A DNA stretch of 51,977 nt from Candidatus Adlerbacteria bacterium RIFCSPLOWO2_01_FULL_51_16 (GCA_001775485.1 MEWX01000026.1:1-51977); one strand, 5' to 3'; positions 34,824-44,245 are shown, numbered from the stretch's first letter. Numbers and translations: made by a program. Notes: generated from the letters alone by a model not told the origin.

Positions 34824-35707
34824 ATAAGAGTATTTTTCCAATTTTGCGCCCACGCTTCTTTATTAAGCAGGGGTAATTGTATCGCACCTCGTGCTCCTGA
34901 GCGAAGTATTTCGGCAACGCCCACGGCTATTTCCGAGTGTGCTTTCACTGTAGCGCCCGCCTCTTTTGCAATACCCACATCGGGCGAGACGACCGGCACC
35001 CCCGCCGCAAGGGCCTCTACAATGCTTACGCCGTAGCTTTCGTGTTTAGAGGTCGAGAGTACCACATCAGCTGTCGCGAGATAGAGGGCCGGGTCCTGCC
35101 AGCCCGGAAATTCAATCGGAAGTCCCTGCGCCCGCTCTCGCAATTTCTTCTCCGTACTTCCACTACCGAGCATCACGAGTTTTGCATCCAGCGTCTCTCG
35201 GATTTTTTCAAACACTTCAATTGCGTACATCGGATCTTTCTCGGGCTCAAAGCGCCCTATCCATAGGATTGTTTTTGTATCGTGTGGTTGGCGCGCAATA
35301 TTTTGAAAACGGCTTACGTCAACAAAAACAGGGAGTACACGGACCGGCACTTTGATACTCATACTCTCCACTTGTTTTTTTATTCTTTCCGACACCACTC
35401 GCACCGAATCGGCACGGCGCAGAACAATTTGCGCAAGAACACGGCGAACGAAAGGTTGCGCCGAGAGATCTGTGTGCACCTGGACATTGAGTTTCGCGCC
35501 CATGCGGCGCGCTATTAGCCATCCTATAAATCCGCGCCAAAACGGGTCTTGAGCGGTTACGACGTCAAATCTCCCGCTCGCAACGCTGGGCCACAGCGCA
35601 CCGCGACCCCAATACACAACCACGAGTGTTTCCACCTGTGCCCGCTGTAGTGCAAAACGCGGGCTTGTGGCAAAGTTTTTATCACCGGTGATCATGAGAA
35701 CTTTCAT
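34820..35707 (-). CDS. Glycosyltransferase family 4
   Basis: The 295-residue GT4 is compact, lacking much of the N-terminal acceptor domain. The second half has TILWIGRFEPEKDP and the full EX7E motif in HESYGVSIVEALAAGVPVVS. The ATG overlaps the stop of the next upstream GT4 (35704-35707). The N-terminus (MKVLMITGDKNFATSPRF) lacks the glycine-rich loop typical of GT4, so acceptor binding may differ. It forms a run of four GT4 genes with the genes at 31809, 33028 and 35704. Confidence 0.83.
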   Translation of the reverse strand: MKVLMITGDKNFATSPRFALQRAQVETLVVVYWGRGALWPSVASGRFDVVTAQDPFWRGFIGWLIARRMGAKLNVQVHTDLSAQPFVRRVLAQIVLRRADSVRVVSERIKKQVESMSIKVPVRVLPVFVDVSRFQNIARQPHDTKTILWIGRFEPEKDPMYAIEVFEKIRETLDAKLVMLGSGSTEKKLRERAQGLPIEFPGWQDPALYLATADVVLSTSKHESYGVSIVEALAAGVPVVSPDVGIAKEAGATVKAHSEIAVGVAEILRSGARGAIQLPLLNKEAWAQNWKNTLI

Positions 35708-36699
35708 ATAGTTTGCAAAAGGTCGATCAATTTGCCGAGCGTAGTATCGATCGAAAAGCGGGCTACTTTGATGCGGGCTTCCTCCGCCCGCGCACGGGCT
35801 GTCTCTCTATCCTGTTCTATTTTTTTGAGCGCGATATGTAGCGCATCGTCGTCTTTAGGCGGAATAAGCAACCCTTCGATGCCGTCGGTAATAAGTTCCG
35901 GATTGCCCCCCACAGCAGTCGCCACTATCGGCGTACCGAGAGACATGGCTTCCAGGAGCACGTGCGAGAGACCTTCGTAGGTTGAGTTGAGTACAAAGAC
36001 ATCGGCGGTTTTAACCCAACCGAGCGCTTGAGCGCGCGGAAGACCGTCTGCAACAAACAGATGCCAGCTTGGCTCCCGCCCAATGACGCGGGCAAGACCC
36101 TCAAACCCTTTCCACGGCACCTTACGCCCGACTGTAACAACTAAAAATCCGTTCGAGCGATTTTTGGGAAGTTCAACAGGCACCGGGAGCGCGATTCCGT
36201 TATATATAAGAACTGGCACCACCCCCCAACCAGAAACTATGTGCCGCATATACTCGCTCGGCACCACTACTGACCGTGCACTCCGTACAACAAATTTCTG
36301 CAGCGCGCGCAACACGCCAACCCGCCAACCATAGCTTTTGGGCTGAAACTCATCAAGAGAATCCATGACTCCCCACCGCCCCGATGCCTGCTCCCACGCG
36401 TAATCTCCCGGGACACGCACGATAAACTTCTTACCCAAGACGTGTGCGGCAAGTGCCGCCGGAAACCCAACGCTTACGGTGTCCTGCGCGAATATCACGT
36501 CAACCTTGCGCGCGAGCATAAGGCATTTCCATACATATACGAGATGACGGATCCCTTTTGGGAGGGACCTCACGGCGCGAAACGGTAGCACAGATACCCC
36601 AATCCCCCGAGCAGGCAGACGTTCTTCAAGTAATTTAGTATATGTCGCGGGCCCGCCAGTTTCTGGCGGATAGAGTCCGGTTGCTATAAGTATGCGCAT
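35704..36699 (-). CDS. Glycosyltransferase family 4
   Basis: The 331-residue protein has the GT4 acceptor loop YPPETGGPATYT (11-22), VVTVGRKVPWKGFEGL at the second Rossmann half and an intact EX7E in TYEGLSHVLLEAMSLGTPIVAT. It is the first gene of the minus block 36699-30340 and is divergent from the epimerase at 36752, with a 52-nt spacer. It should transfer a sugar onto a lipid-linked acceptor. Confidence 0.88.
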   Translation of the reverse strand: MRILIATGLYPPETGGPATYTKLLEERLPARGIGVSVLPFRAVRSLPKGIRHLVYVWKCLMLARKVDVIFAQDTVSVGFPAALAAHVLGKKFIVRVPGDYAWEQASGRWGVMDSLDEFQPKSYGWRVGVLRALQKFVVRSARSVVVPSEYMRHIVSGWGVVPVLIYNGIALPVPVELPKNRSNGFLVVTVGRKVPWKGFEGLARVIGREPSWHLFVADGLPRAQALGWVKTADVFVLNSTYEGLSHVLLEAMSLGTPIVATAVGGNPELITDGIEGLLIPPKDDDALHIALKKIEQDRETARARAEEARIKVARFSIDTTLGKLIDLLQTI

Positions 36700-36751
36700 G
36701 TAGTCATAGTGTATAACCTTCGGTCCAAACTACCAGTTACAATGAGCATAT

Positions 36752-37654
36752 ATGAAAGTAGTCGTAACAGGTGGGGCGGGATTTATCGGCTCACATCTGG
36801 TCAAAGCTCTTCTTGAGCGTGGAGATGAGGTACACGCGGTGGACAACTTGGCGGGAGGGAAGCGAGCTGATCGCCTGCACAAGGGAGCTGTGTATCATGA
36901 TACGGATATCCGCGACACAGGGGCACTCGATACTATTTTTTCCGGAGCACAGCTTGTGTTCCACACAGCAGCGCTTCCCCGCGTGCAGTACTCTATAGAA
37001 CATCCTGAAGAAACAAACGACGTCAACATAGGAGGCACCTTGCGTGTGCTTATAGCAGCGCGTGATGCAGGGGTTAAACGAGTAATATACTCCGGTTCCA
37101 GTTCTGCCTATGGAGACCAAGAGGTTATGCCGCTTTCTGAAGACATGCCCGCGCGCCCGAAAAGCCCATACGGACTGCAAAAACACGTGGGAGAGCTGTA
37201 TTGCCGGGTGTTCAGCGAAGTATACGGGCTCCAAACCGTATCGCTGCGCTTCTTCAATGTATATGGCCCTGCGGCGGACCCAAACGGCGCTTATGCGCTC
37301 GTGGTCTCAAAGTTTATAAAGCAAGCGTTAGAGGGTAAACCCCTTACCATCACCGGCGACGGCGAACAGACACGTGACTTCACCCATGTGAGTGATGTCG
37401 TTCGCGCGAACCTGCTTGCGGCAGAAAGCCCGCTCGTTGGAAAGGGCGAGGTCCTTAATATTGGTGCAGGGCGTCCGGTATCGATTAACACACTAGCACA
37501 ACTCATTGGTGGTAAAACTGTCCATATCGAGGCACGACTTGAGCCAAGACACACGGCGGCAGACATTACGCGTGCACAAACACTCCTTGGGTGGAAGCCT
37601 GAAATCTCTATTGAGACAGGCATCGCCGAGCTCAAAACACTTGCTAAGCTATAG
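36752..37654 (+). CDS. NAD-dependent sugar epimerase/dehydratase (UDP-GlcNAc/Glc 4-epimerase-like)
   Basis: The 300-residue extended SDR has GGAGFIGSH (7-15), the pre-catalytic YSGSSSAYG and the YxxxK pair in PYGLQK (Y140, K144), then RFFNVYGP and RDFTHVSDVV, the standard order in GalE/WbpP-type enzymes. It likely interconverts C4 epimers of a UDP-hexose or N-acetylhexosamine. It stands alone on the plus strand, and its 3' end overlaps the convergent GT4 by 6 nt (37649-37654). Distinguishing epimerase from UDP-glucuronate decarboxylase would need structural comparison. Confidence 0.85.
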   Translation: MKVVVTGGAGFIGSHLVKALLERGDEVHAVDNLAGGKRADRLHKGAVYHDTDIRDTGALDTIFSGAQLVFHTAALPRVQYSIEHPEETNDVNIGGTLRVLIAARDAGVKRVIYSGSSSAYGDQEVMPLSEDMPARPKSPYGLQKHVGELYCRVFSEVYGLQTVSLRFFNVYGPAADPNGAYALVVSKFIKQALEGKPLTITGDGEQTRDFTHVSDVVRANLLAAESPLVGKGEVLNIGAGRPVSINTLAQLIGGKTVHIEARLEPRHTAADITRAQTLLGWKPEISIETGIAELKTLAKL

Positions 37655-38797
37655 AACCTTTTTAAACACCCGCTCTTGCATCTTACCTGCAATCAAGTTC
37701 CAATCATAGTTTTCAAACACAAGTTTCTGCGCATGTTCTGCCACTTTTTTTGTTTGTTCGGGGTTGTTGAGAATTTCTTGAACCGCTTGTACGATTTGCT
37801 CCGGCGAATCTGTATCAACCGCAAAACCGGTCTGCTCTTTTCCAGGATTTCTCTTTGCATCATATAGAAAATCGGCAATGCCTCCCTCTTGTGTTGCAAT
37901 GACCGGAATTCCCGCGGCCATCGCCTCAATAAAAGAGCTACCCATTCCTTCCGAACGGCTGGGGCGCACGAATATAGTTGATGCTTGAAGATATGCCGGG
38001 AGTTCTTTGTGTGTTATGTGTCCCAAGAACCGCACGCGACTTGCCACCCCGAGCTCTTTGGAAAGTTTTTTAAGCTTTATTTCTTCAGAGCCTTCGCCGA
38101 GCACCAAAAAATGAACGGCAGGAAGTTCCGGCAGAGCACGGAGCACGTCATCAATCGCGTTTTTATGCGCCAAACGCGAGGTTGTTATAAGAATTGTTTC
38201 ATTCTCGCGGATATTTAACGTCTTGCGTACTTCAAAACGCTCTTGTGGTTTAGCAAAACGCTCTATATCTACCCCGTTGGGAATAACTTCAATTGGTCCT
38301 TTGTAATCAAACGTGCGAGCCCAACCGAGGAGATATTGCGATATGGTTTGGATGACTGTCGCGTGGCGAAAGCCATATCGCAGAAGCGGCATGAGAAGCC
38401 GTATATAGAAACGCTTAAAGACTACTTCAAACGGATCGCCATCTTGGAGGGTGAGCACGTAGGGGGTCTTCACACCAATTGGGCGTGAAAGTACGAGGGG
38501 AAAAACCATATAACTCATCATCGCCCACACAGCGTCAAAGTGGTGCTTTCGATGCAGCCGGGCCGCTGCAAACGCGGCGATCGGCACAAAAAGAATTTTG
38601 GAGAAATACGACGCCCCCCCGCCTACCCTATGTACGTACACATTGCCTATCTTTTCTCTCCGCGGCTCGTTGCGAAAACGCAGGGTGATCAAATGAAATT
38701 CAATATCCGCAATGCGGTCAGTGATTTCTTTAATAGCAATCTCCGCTCCCCCCACATGGGGAAAGTACGCGAGCGAAAAAATAAGAACTTTTTTCAT
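37649..38797 (-). CDS. Glycosyltransferase family 4
   Basis: The 382-residue protein starts MKKVLIFSLAYFPHVGGAEI, the canonical GT4 acceptor loop, continues with ILITTSRLAHKNAIDDVL, and ends with RSEGMGSSFIEAMAAGIPVIAT, containing the full EX7E. It is the last gene of the minus run that begins with rsmI at 44165 and overlaps the upstream epimerase stop by ATGA (38794-38797). A DNA-level resemblance to the GT4 at 13235 is limited to the MKKVLI codons. Confidence 0.88.
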   Translation of the reverse strand: MKKVLIFSLAYFPHVGGAEIAIKEITDRIADIEFHLITLRFRNEPRREKIGNVYVHRVGGGASYFSKILFVPIAAFAAARLHRKHHFDAVWAMMSYMVFPLVLSRPIGVKTPYVLTLQDGDPFEVVFKRFYIRLLMPLLRYGFRHATVIQTISQYLLGWARTFDYKGPIEVIPNGVDIERFAKPQERFEVRKTLNIRENETILITTSRLAHKNAIDDVLRALPELPAVHFLVLGEGSEEIKLKKLSKELGVASRVRFLGHITHKELPAYLQASTIFVRPSRSEGMGSSFIEAMAAGIPVIATQEGGIADFLYDAKRNPGKEQTGFAVDTDSPEQIVQAVQEILNNPEQTKKVAEHAQKLVFENYDWNLIAGKMQERVFKKVL

Positions 38798-39639
38798 ATA
38801 ACGCTTCGTATATAGTCGGAAAGTTTTCGTTTTGGTGCCCAGCCGAGGGCCTCGGATTTTGCGGTGTCAAGAACTGAATCCATGCGGTTGCCTTTACGCC
38901 CAGGAAGCATCACTATTTCTCCACCAAACATTTTGGCGACTTCAAGTATTGAATAGGATTCCGAGGCGCCAAGACCAAACTCGTCTCCGATCCCCCCTTT
39001 TCCGACCAACATGAGACCATCTACTATATCGTCTACGTGCGTAAAATTTCTTTTTTGTGTGCCGGGAGAAACCACCGTAAGCTTTTCTCCGGCTTGCTTT
39101 TGGCGCCGGAATGTTTCTATCAGAGTGCCGTACTCGGATGCCGGCCTCTCGCGCGGGCCGTACACGTTATAAAAATAAGTGACAGCATACGGGAGTTCGT
39201 ACCATGCTCCATAATTTTGGACGAGCTCGGTGTTGCTTGCTTTTGCCCACGCATACGGACTCTGGAGGCGGCCGAGGCCTCCATCGCCAAATTTGGTGGA
39301 AGAGCCCGCGTAAATGAGCTTGCACTTTTTTGAGCGCCAAAATTCAACGACACCGAAGGTGCCATCTTTGTTGAGATTCCACACTAACGCGGGTTCAGTG
39401 AGCGAAATTTCCACCCGCGAGTACTCGCCAAGGTGGTAGATAATGTCGGGCGTTTCGGGAATATGTTTTGCAATATCTTTTGTGTGGCCCTCGCGGTACT
39501 CAACCCCCTTTATGTGGTTATCTTTGGAGCCGGTAAAATAATTATCAAGCGAAATAACCCGGTGCCCCTCGCCTGCGAGCCGTTCACAAAGATGCGAACC
39601 AATAAAACCGGCACCACCGGTTACCACAATAGTTTTCAT
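38794..39639 (-). CDS. NAD-dependent nucleotide-sugar epimerase/dehydratase
   Basis: The 281-residue extended SDR has GGAGFIGSH (8-16), AGSSTKFG and the catalytic YAWAK (Y129, K133), then YNVYGPRERP and RNFTHVDDIVDG, typical of UDP-sugar epimerases. It is slightly short because the substrate-binding C-terminus is compact. The start overlaps the comEA stop by ATGA (39636-39639), which ties sugar metabolism to the DNA-uptake-like genes upstream in one transcript. Substrate unknown. Confidence 0.85.
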   Translation of the reverse strand: MKTIVVTGGAGFIGSHLCERLAGEGHRVISLDNYFTGSKDNHIKGVEYREGHTKDIAKHIPETPDIIYHLGEYSRVEISLTEPALVWNLNKDGTFGVVEFWRSKKCKLIYAGSSTKFGDGGLGRLQSPYAWAKASNTELVQNYGAWYELPYAVTYFYNVYGPRERPASEYGTLIETFRRQKQAGEKLTVVSPGTQKRNFTHVDDIVDGLMLVGKGGIGDEFGLGASESYSILEVAKMFGGEIVMLPGRKGNRMDSVLDTAKSEALGWAPKRKLSDYIRSVI

Positions 39640-40223
39640 TCGTTTATTATTTCAAACTCATCTGCAGAGGAGAAAGTTGCTCTTTGCATTTCAGAAGTTC
39701 GTGCATAAAAGACGGCTGCAACACCAAGAACAATAATCGCCACGAGACCGAGTGCGTAGGCCATAACCGTTGATTCTGCTTGAGGCATCTCGCGCGATGT
39801 GAACACAGCGGCCTCCTGTTGTACCTTTTGTTTTGGCTCGGTAAGCGGCAAGGGCGGCGATGTCTCAACGGCGGAGCTTGCGGGAGCAGACCTCGGCGGA
39901 GCCGGCGAAACAACCGGTGCAGACGGCGGGAGCGGCTCAACACTGCCGACCGTTATCTGCTCTTTAATAGCCGCAAAGGTGACTGTACCAATGCCTTTCA
40001 CCTGCATAATATCTTCTACTTTTCTGAACGGGCCATTGTACGTGCGATAGTCGATGATTGCTTGCGCTTTTACTTCGCCAATGCCATACAGCTCTGTTAG
40101 CATCGCCCTGTCGGCGGTATTGATGTTTATAAGATCGGCAGCATAAAGCGGCGTCCACGCGCAAACCAACAGCATAAGCGCCCAAACAATAAAGAGAGGG
40201 GTGTTGCTACTCTTCGGTTTCAT
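39636..40223 (-). CDS. comEA: ComEA-like helix-hairpin-helix DNA-binding protein
   Basis: The start at 40223 lies inside the ATPase 3' end (17-nt overlap) and gives a proper signal sequence, MKPKSSNTPLFIVWALMLLV ending LYA before Ala29; the longer frame from 40418 is antisense-like overlap. In the 195-residue protein, residues 31-93 are a ComEA HhH pair (ININTADRAMLTELYGIG, VKGIGTVTFAAIKE), 97-135 is a Pro/Ala/Ser-rich linker, and 152-172 is a membrane helix near the C-terminus. ComEA binds incoming double-stranded DNA outside the membrane. The order of domains is inverted from Bacillus ComEA, where the anchor is N-terminal. Confidence 0.87.
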   Translation of the reverse strand: MKPKSSNTPLFIVWALMLLVCAWTPLYAADLININTADRAMLTELYGIGEVKAQAIIDYRTYNGPFRKVEDIMQVKGIGTVTFAAIKEQITVGSVEPLPPSAPVVSPAPPRSAPASSAVETSPPLPLTEPKQKVQQEAAVFTSREMPQAESTVMAYALGLVAIIVLGVAAVFYARTSEMQRATFSSADEFEIINE

Positions 40224-41997
40224 CGACCGCAAGCATCTCACGAAGTACTTTTTCTGGCAACTCCGCGGGCTTCCGTTGCGAAGGAGAAGCTTGGGGAGCA
40301 AAAGTCTGGCCGTCCGGGGAACGGAGATCCGAGGACTTTTGCGAAGCAAGTTTCTCCGAAGCATTGGGAGCAATTTTGCCGAGCGCCTCCTTAAGGTCTG
40401 GGGCGTGCCCTGTGCCACTGGAGGAGTTATTTTTTACTACTTGTTGAAGCGCCTCGCGTAAGCTGGTAGCCCCGCCAAGGGGTGGGCGCTCGGGCTTCTC
40501 CTTCGTGGAGTGATGATGGGCTTCGTTCTTCGGCTTGTGGCTGGGAGGAACTTCCTGGTGCCTTGGAAGTTCCTGTGGGGGGGTATGCTGGGGGACCACC
40601 AGAGAAGGAATCGGCGTTGTGTGTACCAGCATTCGATGAACAGGAGTCTCTCGCCGCGGTTCTGCATGTTTATCCTTCTTTACCACAACACGGGGCGCTT
40701 CTCTATCATTTTCGTGCCACTTAGCGATTGAAGCTTCCACTTCCGCGCGGGGTTTGCTGAATTGCGTGCGGGAACTTTCTATAACTTTCGCGACAAATTT
40801 TTGCGGCGGCGGGTCAAAGGGTGGAAGTGCTGTCGCAGAGAAGGGCGGTGATCCTACCCCATCTATCATGAGGGTTAGGTACAGCTGATACGCGCCGAGG
40901 TTCACAAGGTCGGTCGCCTCAAATTGCGGGGCAAATATCACTTCCAGGGTTTCCGCGTCAAAAGGCCCGACACGGAAAGCGACGGTCGTGCCGACATTCC
41001 CGAAGACCGCGTCGCGCACCTCTTCTTCCATCTGCTCCACATACTGGTGCGCGATAATGAGGTTCAATTTATATTTGCGCGCCTCCGAGAGTATGTCCGC
41101 AAAACTCTGGTTGGCGAAACTCTGAAACTCATCAACATAAAAATAGAATGAGGGCAGGTTTTTCATAACCTGCATTGAGGCGTCCGCACGCGACATCGCC
41201 GCCAGGTAAATTTTGGTGACCAACATTGAGCCGAGGAGTGTCGCATTGACTTCCCCCACCCGGCCCTTCGAGAGGTTCATGATGATGATCTTCTTTTCAT
41301 CCATCATCTTGCGGATATCGAAGGATGATTTTGGCTGGCCGATAATATTGCGAATCAAGGGGTTGTTGGTAAACTGTCCGACTTTGTTTTGTATCGCAGG
41401 AGTCGCCTCTTGGGTATAGCGGTCAGTGTAGACGGCAAACTCCTCGACCCAAAAGGCCTTTACGGTCGGGTCTTTCACATTTTCAACCACTTTTTTACGG
41501 AATATTTTATTAACGAGCATGCGATTAACATCCAAAAGTGTCGCGTCCGGATACTCCAAAAGCGCGAGGAGTGTGTTTGAAAGGATATACTCCATGCGTG
41601 CGCTCCAGGCATCCACCCAAATTTTTCGGAATGCGGAGAGAAGCCCCGAGACAACCAAGTGCCGCTTGTCGTAGCCGACATCCTCCATGACGTTGAAGGC
41701 AATGGGGTGCTCCATATCAAACGGAGCAAAGTACACCACATCTTTGATGCGGTGCTCGGGCACGTACTCCATTATTCTGTCGGCAGTCGAGCCGTGCGGG
41801 TCAATGAACGCGAGCCCTTCGCCGTTGCGGATATCCTGGATTGCCATGTTTTCCAGCAAGGTGGATTTGCCCATGCCGGTCTTTCCGATGACATACATGT
41901 GACGCTCCCTATCTTTGCGCTTGATACCAAAGGGGGTGTTCGCCCCGCGCGAGTTCGTCGAGGCAAAATAGGTTATTTTCGCGGGATCTTCCTTCAC
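40207..41997 (-). CDS. TraC/VirD4-like (HerA-type) secretion or DNA-transfer ATPase
   Basis: The 596-residue protein has Walker A GKTGMGKST (38-46), FIDPHGS (64-70), Walker B FYFYVDEFQSF (284-294) and the arginine-rich ISEARKYKLNLIIAHQ-type segment, a set shared by VirB4/TraC and VirD4/TraG coupling ATPases. It has no N-terminal membrane helices, unlike VirD4. Residues about 430-596 are a low-complexity Pro/His/Lys-rich tail without recognisable domain. Relatives are common in CPR genomes and are thought to drive type IV pilus-like or DNA-transfer machines. Its stop lies 17 nt inside comEA, so the two are coupled. Confidence 0.85.
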   Translation of the reverse strand: MKEDPAKITYFASTNSRGANTPFGIKRKDRERHMYVIGKTGMGKSTLLENMAIQDIRNGEGLAFIDPHGSTADRIMEYVPEHRIKDVVYFAPFDMEHPIAFNVMEDVGYDKRHLVVSGLLSAFRKIWVDAWSARMEYILSNTLLALLEYPDATLLDVNRMLVNKIFRKKVVENVKDPTVKAFWVEEFAVYTDRYTQEATPAIQNKVGQFTNNPLIRNIIGQPKSSFDIRKMMDEKKIIIMNLSKGRVGEVNATLLGSMLVTKIYLAAMSRADASMQVMKNLPSFYFYVDEFQSFANQSFADILSEARKYKLNLIIAHQYVEQMEEEVRDAVFGNVGTTVAFRVGPFDAETLEVIFAPQFEATDLVNLGAYQLYLTLMIDGVGSPPFSATALPPFDPPPQKFVAKVIESSRTQFSKPRAEVEASIAKWHENDREAPRVVVKKDKHAEPRRETPVHRMLVHTTPIPSLVVPQHTPPQELPRHQEVPPSHKPKNEAHHHSTKEKPERPPLGGATSLREALQQVVKNNSSSGTGHAPDLKEALGKIAPNASEKLASQKSSDLRSPDGQTFAPQASPSQRKPAELPEKVLREMLAVDETEE

Positions 41998-42013
41998 TTC
42001 TTAATTATACTCT

Positions 42014-43291
42014 CTATTGCACGGTTGCGGTTGCTGAAAGTACCGAGCGGAGCGAGGTATATTTGTTGGCCGCATCCCAAAAGAGGTACGACTCAATCCC
42101 CGCATCGTTTGTGGCTTCTATTTGGGCGCTGACCATCTCGGGCGAGTAATGGACTGGGTAATCAAACCCCTGTAGCCAGGGGATGACTTTGCCGGAGTAT
42201 ACGGGTTTCTCGTAGAGCTGGGGAGAGGTGGAGGCGATCGGAATGAACGCAAAACTCGGCTGTCGAGTAGTGGTCGCTACTTCCCGTAGAACGGCTCCCA
42301 CAAGCGAGGTATACACAACTTTGTATGGGTCGCTGTTTACATCTGCAAGTCCCGTGAAGCCATTGTTGTAATGGGAGGGATAGACCATCGGGTAGATGTA
42401 ATCGAAATACGGCAACCCCCGCTCAAGTACTTGACCGATACCGAGATCATCTTGGTGGACGGTGACATACCCAAACAAGTCGGCAGACAAGACAGGGACT
42501 TGTCCCGAGCTTATCGAGGGAGAGCGCAAGTTTTCGGTGAGATATTTATAAAATTCCTCAAGAGCTTGCGCTTTGCTCTTGCCCGCACTCCAAGTGTAAT
42601 CAGCTTCTGCCATATTGCCGTCGGAGGGAAAACGTATGTAGTCGAAATTAAGTTCATCAAATCCAAGTTCGTAAGATTCTTTTCCAAGCTCAACCATATA
42701 GTCCCAAAAGGGCTTCGCACCTACATCGACAAACGCGAGTCCTTTGTGATCCTTCCACACACCACCGCTCTTTTTTTGTACGGCCTGTTCGGGGTGAACG
42801 CTTGTATAGTGGGGGTCCTGAAACACAGTGATGCGTCCGATGACATAAATATTTTTTGCATGGAGACGCTCCACAAACTCTTTCATATCGGAAGCCCCGC
42901 ACTCATCTGAAACCGCGCCCGCGAGTATCGCATTCTCGGTTGGGAAAGCAATGCCACCGGAAAAATCTTTAATATCGATGACGACTGCGTTGAGTGCGGT
43001 GTCGTCGATAAATTTTACGAGCGAGTCACGGAAGGAGGGTGTCCCTGCAACGCACTGCGACATATAAATTGCCTTCAGCGGTTTCGGGGTCGGGAGATGC
43101 TGTACGTATGGTGCGGCGACAACATTAGGAGAACTTGTTGCACCCAAAATATTCGCGGAATATGAAACCGAGAGAAGCGTGGGGAGCGTAACATATGCAA
43201 GTGAAACAACTGCAACAACAGCAACAGTCGCCGCCACCGCGTAGGACAGAAAATATTTAATTGAGAGGGGTGAGTCGGTTTCTTTGCTCAT
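42014..43291 (-). CDS. DUF4015 putative glycoside hydrolase, membrane-anchored
   Basis: I use ATG 43291 (MSKETDSPLSIKYF), which overlaps the small membrane-protein gene by 35 nt; the frame starts at 43321. The 425-residue protein has one N-terminal helix (about 13-40), a short Pro-rich stretch, and then a TIM-barrel glycoside hydrolase-like domain with NAVVIDIKDFSG (101-112), LNFDYIRFPSDG and YIYPMVYPSHY, hallmarks of the DUF4015 (GH13-related) family. The catalytic domain would lie outside the membrane and may trim the surface glycan or peptidoglycan. No activity is proven for the family member here. Confidence 0.85.
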   Translation of the reverse strand: MSKETDSPLSIKYFLSYAVAATVAVVAVVSLAYVTLPTLLSVSYSANILGATSSPNVVAAPYVQHLPTPKPLKAIYMSQCVAGTPSFRDSLVKFIDDTALNAVVIDIKDFSGGIAFPTENAILAGAVSDECGASDMKEFVERLHAKNIYVIGRITVFQDPHYTSVHPEQAVQKKSGGVWKDHKGLAFVDVGAKPFWDYMVELGKESYELGFDELNFDYIRFPSDGNMAEADYTWSAGKSKAQALEEFYKYLTENLRSPSISSGQVPVLSADLFGYVTVHQDDLGIGQVLERGLPYFDYIYPMVYPSHYNNGFTGLADVNSDPYKVVYTSLVGAVLREVATTTRQPSFAFIPIASTSPQLYEKPVYSGKVIPWLQGFDYPVHYSPEMVSAQIEATNDAGIESYLFWDAANKYTSLRSVLSATATVQ

Positions 43292-43514
43292 GCGAGACAT
43301 CTGGGTTTGCGGGGGCGCCATTTTCTACAAAGTGATGGCGGGGGGTCCTCCGCGAGCCGCCCGAGAGTGCTTCGGCCCGCAAAATAAATCCTATAACAAT
43401 AAGAGCGATGCCGGAGAGTACAATAATCGCCGTGCGCCAGGAACCGGGGATCCCGAGTTGGGTGGTAATGACGACCAAGCCACCAAGTGCAATAACAATA
43501 GCTTCCTTAGACAT
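43257..43514 (-). CDS. Small membrane protein, two helices
   Basis: The 85-residue protein has helices at about 4-24 and 26-46 (IVIALGGLVVITTQLGIP and AIIVLSGIALIVIGFIL), then a polar tail with RHHFVENGAPANPDVSHEQ. I do not recognise a family. Its 3' end overlaps the DUF4015 start by 35 nt, and it is 9 nt from the rsmI stop, so it belongs to the same transcript. A membrane partner or assembly factor for the hydrolase is a contextual guess. Confidence 0.65.
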   Translation of the reverse strand: MSKEAIVIALGGLVVITTQLGIPGSWRTAIIVLSGIALIVIGFILRAEALSGGSRRTPRHHFVENGAPANPDVSHEQRNRLTPLN

Positions 43515-43523
43515 ACAACAATA

Positions 43524-44165
43524 CTACCTGCCTTCTACAATTACGACAAACTCCCCCCGTTGTTTTTCTGGCGTCAGCTTTTGCAGGAGCTCCTGCGGCA
43601 CGTCAACAAGATGCTCCTCGTATATTTTGGTAAGCTCGCGGAAGAGGCCAACTCGACGCCCGGGTGAAGCTTTGGAAAGAGACGTCAGGGTCTTGAGGAT
43701 CCGGTGAGGTGACTCAAAAAATATACTTGCCCGTTCATCCTTTGCGATAGACGCAAACAATTTTTCTCTTCCTTTTTTGGGAGGGAGAAATCCGTAAAAA
43801 GTGAAGCTCGGTGCCTTGAGGCCTGCAACTGCAATCGCCGCCGTGAGCGATGAAGCCCCGGGGATCGTCTCGATTTTTGTTCCACTCTCGCGGGCGTTTG
43901 AAACAATCTCAAGCCCCGGATCGGAGACCCCAGGGACCCCCGCGTCCGATACCAACGCCACATGCTTGCCCGCCTCCAGAAATTTTTCAATCTGTTTAAG
44001 ATTAACCGCAGGAGTTTTGATACCAAAATGGGACAGGAGCTTGCGCGTCATCCGCGTGTCTTCGCACGCGACATAATCCGCTTCTTTTAAAATACGGAGC
44101 GCGCGCAGAGTGATGTCTTCAAGATTCCCTATCGGGGTCGCAACGACAGAAAGTTTACCAACCAT
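43524..44165 (-). CDS. rsmI: 16S rRNA (cytidine(1402)-2'-O)-methyltransferase
   Basis: The 213-residue protein begins LSVVATPIGNLEDITLRAL, with the family-defining ATPIGNLEDIT (9-19), YVACEDTR (31-38), LVSDAGVPGVSDPG and PGASSLTAAIAVAG. It uses SAM to methylate the 2'-O of C1402 in 16S rRNA h44. It is about 70 residues shorter than the E. coli enzyme because the C-terminal region is trimmed, which is common in reduced genomes. It is the first gene of the minus run to 37649, with no clear promoter visible between it and the divergent zinc-ribbon gene. Confidence 0.93.
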   Translation of the reverse strand: MVGKLSVVATPIGNLEDITLRALRILKEADYVACEDTRMTRKLLSHFGIKTPAVNLKQIEKFLEAGKHVALVSDAGVPGVSDPGLEIVSNARESGTKIETIPGASSLTAAIAVAGLKAPSFTFYGFLPPKKGREKLFASIAKDERASIFFESPHRILKTLTSLSKASPGRRVGLFRELTKIYEEHLVDVPQELLQKLTPEKQRGEFVVIVEGR

Positions 44166-44245
44166 GACTTCAACACCCTAGCACAATTCAGAAAAATATT
44201 GTATGTACATGAGTAGTCGTTGGCTCTTGCGCAGGAGATTTGTGC

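Noticed and set aside
39780-40461. Long N-terminal extension of comEA from 40418
   Set aside because: The extra 65 residues are the antiphase reading of the ATPase tail; the signal peptide begins at Met 40223.
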